Assembly: GCA_963830715.1 (NCBI GenBank)
Contig: CAWHNS010000020.1
Coordinates: 1 to 64,000 of the forward strand
Direction: 5' to 3'
DNA: 64,000 bases
Source: CAVVMA01 sp963830715
GTDB taxonomy: Bacteria; Desulfobacterota; Binatia; Binatales; Binataceae
A model generated the notes under the pieces. That model made no database searches, was not told where the DNA came from, and saw only the letters and a list, made by a program, of their open reading frames with translations. Positions 42,770 through 53,956 of the stretch are shown here, piece by piece (positions within the stretch are counted from its first letter, which is position 1; each line of letters begins with the position of its first letter). A program made the translations under genes and the position numbers.

Positions 42770-45700
42770 TCACGGTCTGCCGCGCCCGCCCGAGAGGCCG
42801 CTGTTTTCCCGCACAAGGCTGCTTCGAGCGATTTGAGAGGTGAGTGCGGCTACGCGTGGCCGTTCAGCCGGCCGGACTTCGACGTTTTCCAGGTAGTCCG
42901 ATAGCGCGCGGACCTGGCGTTCTGCGGATTCGCGGTCGTGGGCGCGCGCGGCGTCTTCAAGGGCGCGGCCGATTTCGCTGATCGCGTCGAAGCCGAAGCC
43001 GGCGCCTTCGCCCTTGATCTTATGGCCGATCGCGCGCAGCGTCTGGTAATCGGCCCGTTCGAGCGCGGCGGTCAGCGCGTACACGTCCTCGCGCTTGCGG
43101 GCCAGGAAGCCCGGGATCAGTTCTGCCAGCTCGGGGTCGGTCTCGACCACGGTCCTGTGATCGTCTTCGCCGGCCGATTCGATTCGGGAGCTCAGTCAGA
43201 TCGCGGATCGCGTCGAGCAGGCGCGATTTCTTGATCGGCTTGCCGAGATGGGCGGTGCAGCCGGCTTCGACGCTGTTGCGGACATCTTCTTCCAGGGCCG
43301 AGGCGGTCAGCGCGGCGATCGGGGTCGGGGCGCGGCCGTGCTGGCTCTCCCAGCGCCGGATCTTGCGCACCGCGGTGTAGCCGTCCATCACCGGCATCCG
43401 CACGTCCATCAGTATCAGGTCATAGCCAGTGCGCATAAATTTGGTCACTGCGACCTGACCATTTTCGGCGAAGTCAAGTTCATAAGGATGGTTCCTGAGA
43501 TAGGCCTGGATGAGCTGGCGATTGTCGGGCGAGTCCTCGGCGAGGAGGATTTTGAGCGCGCGCGAGCCATTGGTGCCGGCGCGGTCGGCGGAGGGCGGCT
43601 GGGGCGGCTTGGCGTCGCTCGGATGGCGGCCCATCGCGGCGGCGATCGCGCGCAGCAGTTCGATGCGGCGCACGGGCTTGACGATGTAGAGGTCGATGCC
43701 GAGTTCGCGGACCGTGGCCAGGGTTTGATTGAGGTCCTCGGAACTGAGCATCAGGATGATCGGCGGCGGGCCGCCGGGCAGGCGCTTGAGTTGTCGGGCG
43801 ACCTGGAAGCCGTCCATCTGGGGCATCCGGCAATCGAGCAGCACGATCCGGTAGGGATGACCTTCGGCGCGGGCGCGCTCGGCGTCGAGCAGCGCCTCGT
43901 GACCGCTGGCGGCCTCGGAGACCTCGGCGCCTTGCGCGGCCAGTACCTCGCGCACGATCAGCCGGTTGGTGGCGTTGTCATCGACCACCAGCACGCGCAC
44001 CGCTTCGAGATAGGGCAGCCGTTCGGGGGCCGCGGCCTGACCGTCGGCGACCCGCAGCCGGGCCACGAAATGGAAGGTGCTGCCGCGGCCGGCTTCGCTG
44101 GAGGCCCAGATCCGCCCGCCCATCAGCTCGACCAGGCGCGAGGCGATCGTCAGCCCGAGTCCGCTGCCGCCGTATCTGCGGGTGGTCGAGGAGTCGGCCT
44201 GGGTGAAGCTCTGGAAGATCGCTTCGAGCATGTCGGGGGCGATCCCGATGCCGGTGTCGCGGACGCTGAAGTGCAGTTGGATGGCGCCGTCGGCGGCGGC
44301 TTCGCGCGCGACGGTCAGGGCCACTTCGCCCTGCTCGGTGAATTTGATGGCGTTGCCGACCAGGTTGATCAGCACCTGGCGCAGGCGCAGGGTGTCGCCC
44401 ACCAGCCGCAGCGGCACGTCGGGCAGAATCCGGGCGGTGAGTTCGAGTTTCTTCTCGTGGGCCCGCATGCCGAGGGTCTCGGCGACGTGCTCGATCAGGT
44501 CTTCGAGGTCGAACTCGGACTCCTCGAGGTTGAGGCGGCCGCTTTCGATTTTGGCCAGGTCGAGGATGCCGTTGATGAGGCTCAGCAGCGCGTTGCCGTT
44601 GCCGGTCATGGTCGCGACGAAGCGGCGCTGCTCGGCGCTGAGCTGGGTCTCGGCCAGCAGGTCGGCCATCCCCAAAATCGCGTTCATCGGGGTGCGGATC
44701 TCGTGCGACATGCTCGACAGGAACTCCGACTTGGCCCGCGACGCCGCCAGCGCCGCCTCCCGCGCCGCGATCAACTCCTGCTCGGTGCGCTTGAGCCGGG
44801 AGATATCGCTCGAAAACGTTACCGCGCAGGGCTCGCCGTCAAGTTCGATGACTGCGCCTGAAATCAGGCCTTGCCGGACCGTGCCGTCCTTGAGCCTGAA
44901 GTCGGCTTCCCGGTTATGCACGATACCGCGCGTCACGAGTTCTTGCGCGAATTCCATGAACTGCGCCGGCTTGGCCCACATCTGGAGCGTGCCCGCAGGC
45001 TGGTTCATCACCTCTTCACGCGAATAGCCGGTCTGGTCGAAGCGGGGATTGATGTCGATGAAGCGCCCGTCGCGCAAGCTGTTGATGCAGATCGTGTCGG
45101 GGCAGGCCTCGAAAATCTTGCGCATCCTCGCCTCGTTCTGCTCCGCGCGCTGCTGGGCGAGGATCAAATCGTTCTGCACCCGCTTGCTCTCGCTGATATC
45201 GCGCGTGACCGAAAGGACGCACAGCTCGCCGTCCATTTCGAGCAGCACCATCGAGAGCAGATGCGGTACCCATCGCCCGTCAGGCATTCGCAGCGTGACT
45301 TCGTGTTCGGGGACGACGCCCTCGCTCCGGATCCTGGCAGCCAAGTCCTTCAAATAGGGATCCTGGTGCACGCCCAACTCGACGATCGATTTTCCAAGGA
45401 CCTGTTCGCGCGTATATCCGCGTTTCAGGAAGGCCTCGTTGACATAGAGGTAACGGCCGTCTGAAAGACGGATGAGGGTAACCGAATCTCTCTGCGCGTC
45501 GAGCAGCTTTCGCTGTCGCGACTCGCTCGCCGCCAGCCTGCAATTGGTTTCAGCCAGCGCGTTGCGCCATCGAGCCCACAACCGATTGCCCGCCAGCGCC
45601 ATCACTGAACTGGTCAGCGCTGCCAGCCACAACTGAACGATGTACACGCTCTCCGGCCGCACCAGCGCGGTATCGACCGCGGCCGCGACCAGGAGGCCGG

Positions 45701-46184
45701 CGGTCAGCATCACCTGCCACTCGAACTCCCATGGCACCAGCGCGCAGGATGCAGTCATGAACACCAGGATCACCACGAACATCAGCACCTGTTCGCCGGT
45801 CATCACGTAGGCGCGGGTATCCACGGCGACCAGGAACAAGCAGAAGGCGAGCGTTGCCAGCCTCCAATGCCGGGCGAAGCCGCTTCGGAGGCTGAAGACG
45901 CTGGCCGTGACCAGAATCGCAAGGACGACAAAATAGGAGGGTACGGTCGCGCGCGCCTGCGGCGAGCCGCTCCAGAGGCATTGCACGATCACCCCGAACG
46001 TCGCGAGAGCGGCTAAAGCGAGAGCGACGCGAAGCAGACTGACTACCCAGCGCGGGTCGAGGGTCTCGCCCGGATCGGGGCGCATTTCAGCGGGTGCGAG
46101 CCGCGGCGCAGACTCCGGCGGTCTGTCGCCGGCGGCGCGGGTCTCATCCGGCGAGGGCCGGGGCTGCTCCTGGAGGGCGTCCAT
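42770..46184 (-). CDS. hybrid sensor histidine kinase with two receivers and Hpt domain (frameshifted)
   Basis: About 1,135 residues. Domain order: N-terminal membrane region with about six helices (45-195); two PAS domains (about 215-460); HisKA with SSMSHEIRTPMNAILGMADL (phosphorylated His about 491); HATPase with NLVGNAIKF, DTGIGIAPDML and GGSGLGLTIASRL; receiver 1 (LLDCRMPQMDGFQ, Asp about 781); receiver 2 (LMDVRMPVMDGYTA, Asp about 925); and Hpt with AIGHKIKGEGAGFGF (His about 1054). The Hpt lies in another frame, with the break near 43180. It is a BarA/TorS-like multistep phosphorelay kinase. No output regulator is adjacent. MDALQ at 46184 is the better start. Confidence 0.88.
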
Positions 46185-46470
46185 CTTGGCTCTGTTGTAG
46201 TATTTCCCTACAGAGAGTAGCAAGAGCGGTGCCCGCGCGAGGGATCGCGCGCCGCAGCGACACTAGGCGCGTCTGCGCACGTCATGGCTGGTCCAAGGTC
46301 GTCGGCGGGGCAGGCTCGTGTTGCAGCAAGGCAACAGGACCGCCGCTGCGCGGGAAGGCCAGCAACAGAAACGGCAAGAGGCCCCTCCTGGTTCGTACCG
46401 GAGATCCGAGGCGTTTGTTACGCGCCCGCTACATCTGAGAGAATTCAGCGCCGACGGGCCAACACGTCCC

Positions 46471-49400
46471 ATGATTGCGCAATGCCTACTGGTCGCGAAT
46501 CGAGGCGAGATCGCGATTCGCGTTTTTCGCGCCGCCGCCGAACTCGGCATCCGGACTGTGGCGATTTTCTCCGAGGACGACGCCGGGTCGCTCCACATCC
46601 GCAAATCGGACGAAGCGCACGCGCTGCGCGGCACCGGCGCCGCCGCGTACCTCGACGGCGAGCAGATTCTGGCCGTCGCCCGGCAGGCCCGATGCGACGC
46701 GGTTCATCCGGGCTACGGCTTCCTGAGCGAGAACGCGGGATTTGCCCGGCAATGCGCTGAGCAGGGTATCAGCTTCGTCGGGCCGCGCCCGGAGGTGCTC
46801 GAGCTTTTCGGCGACAAGCTGCGGGCGCGGGCGCTCGCCGAGCGATGTGGAGTGCCGGTGCTGCCGGGAACGCCGCACGCTGCCGGCCTCGACGAGGCGC
46901 GGGAATTCCTGAAGTCACTCGGTCGCGGCGGCGCGATAGTGATAAAGGCGGTGGCGGGCGGCGGCGGTCGCGGGATGCGGATCGTGCAGCGGCCGGACGA
47001 GATCGACGAAGCCTACGCCCGCTGCCAATCCGAAGCGCGCGCTGCCTTCGGCATCGGCGACGTGTACGTCGAGCAATGCATGCCGCGCGCGCGGCATATC
47101 GAGGTGCAGATCGTCGGCGATCGATCGGGCGACGTCATCCATCTGTGGGAGCGCGAGTGCACTATCCAGCGCCGCAACCAGAAGCTTATCGAGGTCGCGC
47201 CCAGCCCCGGCCTGGTTGGCCCGCTGCGCGATCGGCTGACGGCCGCCGCGCTGAAGCTCGCGACGCAGGCGCGCTACGACAATCTCGGCACCTTCGAGTT
47301 CCTCATTAATGGGGCCGCGATCGACCCCGCAATATCAGAGAGCGAGGGCGCATTCGCGTTTATCGAGGCGAACCCGCGGCTCCAGGTCGAGCACACCGTA
47401 ACCGAAGAGGTCACCGGGGTCGATATCGTAAAGATCCAATTGCAACTGGCGTCGGGGAGTACGATCGCAGAGTTGGGGCTGGACAAGGTCCCGCAACCGC
47501 GCGGCTTCGCGATTCAGGCGCGTATCAACATGGAATCGGTGGCTGCGGACGGGACCATCAAGCCCTCCGGCGGAACGCTGACCGCGTTCGAGCCGCCCTC
47601 GGGTCCCGGCCTGCGGACCGACTCGTTCGCATACGCCGGCTACAGAACGAATCCGAGCTTCGATTCGCTGCTGGCGAAGCTGGTCGTGCATTCACGATCG
47701 GCGGATTTCTCCGACGCGGTCGCGAAGACCTATCGCGCGCTGTGCGAGTTCAAGATCGGGGGCGTGCCGACCAACATCGAATTTCTCCAGAACATTCTGC
47801 GGCGGCCCGAGTTCACGGCGAATCGCGTGTACACCCGGTTTGTCGAAGATCATATCGCGGAGCTGGCCTCGCCGGCCGATTCCGCTCACCGCCGGCTCTT
47901 CTTCGAAGAGACCGCTGCGCCCCGACCGCACGGCCGGCAGCTTGCCGGCGCGCGGATAGACGCGACCGATCCGCTCGCGGTGCTCCATCACGGCAAGAGC
48001 GAAATCGATGCGCAAGCGGCGCAGGAGCCGCCGCCTGCGGTCGCGGCTCTACCGGACCGCGACTTCGCCGGACCCGCGAACACGGTTCCGGTAAGGGCGC
48101 CGATCCAGGGGACGATCGTTTCGGTGGATGTGCGCGAGGGAGATGTGGTGCGCCGCGGCCAGCAGCTCTTCGTGATGGAAGCGATGAAGATGGAGCACGT
48201 CATCCGCGCGCATCTTGGCGGCGTAATTCGTCGAGTCGTTGCGGCGAAGGGCGACGCGGTTTTCGAGGGCTATCCGCTCGCGTTTATCGAGGAGAGCGAG
48301 GTCGAGTCCGCTGAAGTCGCCGAGCAGAGCGAAGTCGATCTCAGCCGCGTGCGTCCCGATCTCGCGGCCGTCCACGAGCGCCACGCGATGGGACTCGATG
48401 CCAATCGGCCCGCGGCAGTGGCCCGCCGCCGCAAGACGCCATCAGCGTACCGCGCGCGAGAATGTCGAGGACCTGTGCGATCCGGAGAGCTTCGTGGAAT
48501 ACGGCCCGATCGTTATCGCGGCCCAGCGCCGGCGCCGCGCGCTCGACGACTTGATCAAGAACACGCCCGCCGACGGGATGATCGCCGGAATCGGGCGAGT
48601 GAATGGCGGCCTGTTCGGCGACGCACGCTCCCGATGCGTTATCATGTCGTACGACTACACCGTCCTCGCCGGAACCCAGGGCACGCAGAATCATCGCAAG
48701 AAGGACCGCATGTTCGAGCTTGCGCTCAAGTCGCGTCTGCCGGTGGTGTTCTTCACCGAGGGTGGAGGCGGACGGCCCGGCGACACCGACGGCGTGGGAG
48801 TTGCGGGCCTCGACTGCCTCGCTTTCAACTATTGGGGGAAACTGAGCGGCCTGGTGCCACTGGTCGGGATCAACTCAGGGCGATGCTTCGCGGGCAACGC
48901 CGCACTGCTGGGATGCTGCGACGTCGTGATCGCCACCAGCGGCTCGAATATCGGGATGGGCGGTCCGGCGATGATCGAGGGCGGCGGGCTGGGCGTCTTC
49001 CGTCCCGAAGAAGTCGGCCCGATGGACGTGCAGGTGGCCAACGGAGTGGTCGATATCCCGGTCGCCGATGAGGCCGAAGCGGTGCGTGCGGCGCGGAAAT
49101 ACCTGTCCTACTTCCAGGGATCGATCGCGAACTGGGAGTGCGCCGATCAGCGGCTGCTGCGCGCGATCATTCCGGAGAATCGGCTTCGCATCTACGATGT
49201 CCGATCGGTAATCGAAACGCTCGCGGATACCGGCTCCGTGCTCGAGCTCCGCCGGCGCTTCGGTCCCGGAATGGTCACGGCGTTGATCAGAATCGAGGGA
49301 CGGCCGATTGGGGTGATAGCCAACAACCCGGCGCATCTGGCCGGCGCTATCGACAGCAACGGCGCCGACAAGGCCGCGCGCTTCATGCAGTTGTGCGATG

Positions 49401-49906
49401 CATTCGACGTTCCGCTGCTGTTCTTGTGTGATACCCCGGGAATCATGGTCGGTCCGGAGGTGGAGAAGACGGCCCTGGTACGGCACGCCTCGCGGATGTT
49501 CGTGGTCGGCGCCAATCTCAGCGTGCCGTTCTTCACCATAATCCTGCGCAAGGGCTACGGTCTTGGGGCTCAGGCGATGGCGGGCGGAAGCTTCAAGGCC
49601 CCGTTCTTCACGGTCTCCTGGCCGACCGGCGAGTTCGGCGGGATGGGACTCGAAGGGGCGGTCAAGCTCGGCTACCGCAACGAGCTCGCGGCGGTTGAGG
49701 ATCCGGCTGAGCGCAAGGCGCTGTTCGACCAGATGGTCGGTCGGATGTACGAGCACGGGAAAGCGCTGAACACCGCGTCCCACTTCGAGATCGATGATGT
49801 CATCGATCCGGTCGAGTCGCGAAGGTGGATATCCGCCGGCCTGCGGTCGGCTCCCCCGCCCGCTCCTCACGCAGGCAAAAAGCGCCCCTGCATCGACTCG
49901 TGGTGA
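46471..49906 (+). CDS. single-chain acyl-CoA carboxylase (biotin carboxylase-BCCP-carboxyltransferase), frameshifted
   Basis: About 1,145 residues. The biotin carboxylase part (1-450) starts MIAQCLLVANRGEIAIRVFR and contains HPGYGFLSENAGFARQC, KAVAGGGGRGMRIV, and FIEANPRLQVEHTVTEEVTG. The biotinyl domain holds VMEAMKMEHVIRAH (biotin Lys about 571). The carboxyltransferase part starts TARENVEDLCDPESFVEYGP and includes GTQGTQNHRKKDRMFELALK and GGSFKAPFFTVSWPTGEFGG. The frame breaks near 48443 between BCCP and CT; one base restores a continuous fusion. It makes malonyl- or methylmalonyl-type CoA esters. It is usually encoded by separate subunit genes, so the fusion is noteworthy. Start at the ATG giving the canonical N-terminus. 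Confidence 0.9.
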
Positions 49907-49953
49907 GAGTCTCCGGCCCGGTCGCTAAAGCACCGCCCATCGCTCGGATAACC

Positions 49954-49979
49954 GGGGGATGCGAAATCCCCCGTTTTGT
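49954..49979 (+). terminator. rho-independent terminator after the carboxylase
   Basis: GGGGGAT and ATCCCCC form a 7-bp stem with loop GCGAA, followed by GTTTTGT. It lies 48 bp after the carboxylase stop. Confidence 0.7.
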
Positions 49980-50147
49980 AGGAGACTTTTCCTCGGAGCC
50001 GAGCATTTCGCTTGACTTCAGCCCGGTTTTGGTATGAGGTTCTAAGGACTCGTATGTTCGGCTAGCTAGAACAAGCAGTCTTGGACTGCGTGCTGGATGC
50101 CGCAAGAGGTTTGGGCGCTTCAGAAGCCCATCTAGGGGAGAGTTAAA

Positions 50148-51718
50148 ATGCCTTCACGGAGAATCGCGTCTGCTCGCCTATTCGTTGCGACGACTTTTGC
50201 CGCGTTCGCCGTTCCAGTCCTGATCGGACTTTTGGCGCCCCAAGCTGCCGCGGCCCTTGGTGTTCCATTCACGCAGAGCACCAACTATTTCAGCAACGCG
50301 CTGTCGACCGCCGGCCACGGGGTGTTACACCTCACAGATCCGCTCGAACCGGTCGGCTCCCAGCCCGACGAAATCTGCGCGATGATTTACATCTTCAATA
50401 CCAAACAGGCGATGCAGGAATGTTGCGGTTGTCCCGTAACCGCCGATGGGCTGCTGGCGCTGGACATCAACGACAATCTGGCCAATAACCCGCTGTCATC
50501 GATATCCAGTCCGCCGGTAATCCTGCAGGACGGAATCATCCGGCTGCTCTCGACCACGACCAATGCTTCTGAAGGCAACCCGCCTATCATTACACCGGGA
50601 ATCGGTTGCGACTCCAAGACTCGCCTCTGCTGCGACCCATCAGGAGGGGTCAGCAATACCCTGACCTTGCAGCCTACCCTGCGCGCCTGGCAGACCCATC
50701 CGCAGGTGCATTCATTAACAGAAGAGGAGTTCCTCGACCTCGGGCCGACGCAGCCCGCCGACGCGAATGCTCTGGCGGCGTTGTGCGGCACGGTTTGGTC
50801 ACTTGGCAGCGGAGCGGGCGTGTGCGACTGCGTAACCGAGGGCCCCACGCCGACCCCGACTCCAACCCCGACAGCAACCCCGACTCCAACGCTGACGCCG
50901 ACACCTACGCCGACCCCGACGAAGACCCCGACACCTACGCCGACGCCGACGCCTACCCCGACACCTACGCCGACGCCGACACCTACGCCCACTCCCACCC
51001 CGACGCCTACCCCGACCCCAACGCCGACGCCGACTCCGGGGCCAGTGATGCTGGTTGGCACGACCGATGCGGACAACACCACCGGTGGGGCTCATCGATA
51101 AGTTCTGCTCTTCCTTCCGGGGTTGCGGCTGGCAACCTGGCGATGGTCGGCATCAACGCGCTGAGCGGCACCGTGACGTTCACGACGCCATCCGGCGATG
51201 GACCCTGGACCCAAATTGATGCCAGCACCGCCGACTCGAACTATGTGCAGTCTTACTACTGGCATAAGCTCACCTCGACCGACATCATTAGCGGCTCCTT
51301 CACCTTCGGTCTGAGCGGCAGCGCGACGGCCACGATGGTCATTGCGGTGTACACGAACACCTGCCTGGACAGCGTGACTCCGTGCATCAATCCGGTCACG
51401 ACATCCAACTCGATGACGGGGACCAGCGGGGCGATCTCCGCAGGTAGCATCGGCAACGGCATTACGACGGTCCCGTATAACTCGGCGTCGGTGGCCATGT
51501 TCGGCCATCAATCGCACGGCGTTCCGGTTCCGACTGCCCCCGCCGATCTCACGTTGGAGAACGGCGACGGAACCAACAGCGGCCTCGGGATCTCTGACGA
51601 ACTCGAGAACACGGCCGGTTCATACCCGACGACCGTCGGCCCGTTTACGGGAACCAACGTCGGCAATGGCAGTTGGGTCGGCGAGGTGGCGAATATAGCT
51701 GGAGCGAACCCGTTCTAG
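50148..51718 (+). CDS. exported Pro-Thr-linker surface protein, tandem copy 1 (frameshifted)
   Basis: About 523 residues. A signal peptide (LFVATTFAAFAVPVLIGLLA) precedes an N-terminal domain (about 37-225) with many cysteines (CCGCPVTADGLLALDINDN, LCCDPSGGVSNTLTLQP, CGTVWSLGSGAGVCDC). A linker of about 80 residues of PTPTPTP repeats follows. The C-terminal domain (about 310-523) starts MLVGTTDADNTTGG and includes NLAMVGINALSGTVTF, YYWHKLTSTDI, VAMFGHQS and TLENGDG. The frame breaks at the G run 51087-51090. Restoring one G joins TTGG to GSSISSALPSGVAAGN. The same C-terminal domain recurs three more times downstream. Probably cell-surface; function unknown. Confidence 0.7.
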
Positions 51719-51732
51719 GCGCGTTTCTTGCC

Positions 51733-51764
51733 GATACCCGCGGGACGCAAGTCCCGCGGGTATC
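51733..51764 (+). terminator. perfect hairpin after tandem copy 1
   Basis: GATACCCGCGGGAC and GTCCCGCGGGTATC pair perfectly over 14 bp with loop GCAA. No T-run follows, so it may be a transcript-end or mRNA-stabilising structure. A nearly identical hairpin follows copy 2, so it belongs to the duplicated unit. Confidence 0.6.
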
Positions 51765-51882
51765 GAATCGCAGCAATGTCGGCGAGTTGGGCGAGTTGAA
51801 GGTAGGACAAGAGTCTTGGGCTGCGCGCTGGACGCTGCAGGAGGTTTGGGCGCTCTGAAGGTCCATCCAGGGGAGAGTTAAA

Positions 51883-53737
51883 ATGCCTTCACGGAGAATC
51901 GCATCTGCTCGCCTATTCGTTGCGACGACTTTTGCCGTGTTCGCCGTTCCAGTCCTGATCGGACTTTTGGCAACCCCGGCTGCCGCGCTCCCTCCTGCTG
52001 TGCCCTTCACGCAGAGCACCAACTATTTCAGCAACGCGCTGTCAACCGCCGGCCATGGGGTATTGCACCTCACAGATCCGCTCGAACCGGTCGGCTCCCA
52101 GCCCGACGAAATCTGCGCGATGATTTACGTCTTCAACACCAAGCAGGCGATGCAGGAATGCTGCGGTTGTCCCGTAACCGCCGATGGGCTGCTGACCCTG
52201 GATATCAACGACAATCTGGCCAACAACCCGCTGTCATCGATATCGAGTCCGCCGGTAATCCTGCAGGACGGAATCATCCGGTTGCTCTCGGCCACGACCA
52301 ATGCTTCTGAAGGCAACCCGCCGATCATTACACCGGGAATCGGTTGCGACCCCACGACTCGCCTCTGCTGCGACCCATCAGGAGGCGTCAGCAATACCCT
52401 GACCCTTCAGCCTACCCTGCGCGCCTGGCAGACCCATCCGCAGGTGCATTCATTAACAGAAGAGGAGTTCCTGGACCTCGGGCCGACGGCGCCAGCGGAC
52501 GCGAATGCTCTGGCAGCTCTGTGCGGCACGGTTTGGTCACTTGGCAGCGGAGCGGGCGTGTGCGATTGCGTAAGCGAGCGGCCCACGCCGACCCCGACTC
52601 CAACCCCAACCGCAACCCCGACTCCAACCCCGACGCCGACCCCTACGCCCACTCCGACGCCGACACCTACGCCTACTCCGACCCCGACACCGACGCCTAC
52701 CCCGACGCCACCCCGACGCCTACCCCAACGCCGACACCAACAGCAACGCCGACGCCGACACCGACACCCACTCCGACGCCTACTCCCACGCCGACGCCGA
52801 CCCCCACGCCCACTCCGACTCCGACTCCGACCCCGACACCGACACCGACGCCTACGCCTACGCCGACGCCGACACCGACACCTACCCCGACACCTACTCC
52901 CACGCCGACGCCGACACCTACCCCGACGCCGACCCCTACTCCTACACCTACGCCGACGCCGACACCTACCCCGACGCCGACGCCGACGCCTACGCCAACA
53001 CCTACGCCCACTCCGACGCCGACACCTACCCCGACCCCAACGCCGACGCCGACTCCGGGGCCAGTGATGCTGGTTGGCACGACCGATGCGGACAACACCA
53101 CCGGTGGGGCTCATCGATAAGTTCTGCTCTTCCTTCCGGGGTTGCCGCCGGCAACCTGGCGATGGTCGGCATCAACGCGCTGAGCGGCACCGTGACGTTC
53201 ACGCCGCCATCCGGCGATGGCCCCTGGACCCAAATTGATGCCAGCACCGCCGACTCGAACTATGTACAGTCTTACTACTGGCATAAGCTCACCTCGACCG
53301 ACATCATCAACGGCTCCTTCACCTTCGGTCTGAGCGCCAGCTCGACGGCCACGCTGGTCGTTGCGGTGTACACGAACACCTGCCTGGACAGCGTGACTCC
53401 GTGCATCAATCCGGTCACGACATCCAACTCGATGACGGGGACCAGCGGGGCGATCTCGGCAGGTAGCATCGGCGACGGCATTACGACGGTCCCGTATAAC
53501 TCGGCGTCGGTGGCCATGTTCGGCCATCAATCGCACGGCGTTCCGGTTCCGACTGCCCCCGCCGATCTCACGTTGGAGAACGGCGACGGAACCAACAGCG
53601 GCCTCGGGATCTCTGACGAACTCGAGAACACGGCGGGTTCATACCCGACGACCGTCGGCCCGTTTACGGGAACCAACGTCGGCAATGGCAGTTGGGTCGG
53701 CGAGGTGGCGAATATAGCTGGAGCGAACCCGTTCTAG
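51883..53737 (+). CDS. exported Pro-Thr-linker surface protein, tandem copy 2 (frameshifted)
   Basis: Close duplicate of the gene 1,735 bp upstream. It has an almost identical leader and signal peptide, the same cysteine-rich N-terminal domain and the same C-terminal domain (ending EVANIAGANPF in both). The Pro-Thr linker is about twice as long, roughly 155 residues (52585-53055). Two frame breaks are seen: one inside the linker near 52708 and one at the G run 53106-53109, the identical position to the break in copy 1. High identity of coding and flanking DNA shows recent duplication; length change is confined to the repeat. Confidence 0.7.
52585..53055 (+). repeat. Pro-Thr codon repeat tract (CCGACGCCGACN-type)
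   Basis: About 470 bp of degenerate 6-bp units encoding alternating Pro-Thr with rare Ala. The matching tract in copy 1 spans about 50850-51040 only, so unit number varies between the duplicates, as expected for slippage or unequal crossing-over. Confidence 0.85.
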
Positions 53738-53751
53738 GCGCGTTTCTTGCC

Positions 53752-53783
53752 GATACCCGCGGGATACAAGTCCCGCGGGTATC
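53752..53783 (+). terminator. perfect hairpin after tandem copy 2
   Basis: GATACCCGCGGGA and TCCCGCGGGTATC pair over 13 bp with loop TACAAG. It is the counterpart of the hairpin at 51733 and differs only near the loop. Confidence 0.6.
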
Positions 53784-53956
53784 GGCTCTCATGCCCGTCG
53801 ATGTGCGGCCCTCCGGCTTGTCAGATGCCGGCTAGATTTTGCCCGGTCTGAATATAGCTCCGAAAATCCCCTTCCAGCGTCGTCAGTTAGAGATTCGATG
53901 AGAAAAGCGGGCAACCGTTTCGAGGATTTTGTCAGCGGGTTTGGTTCACACCAGAG

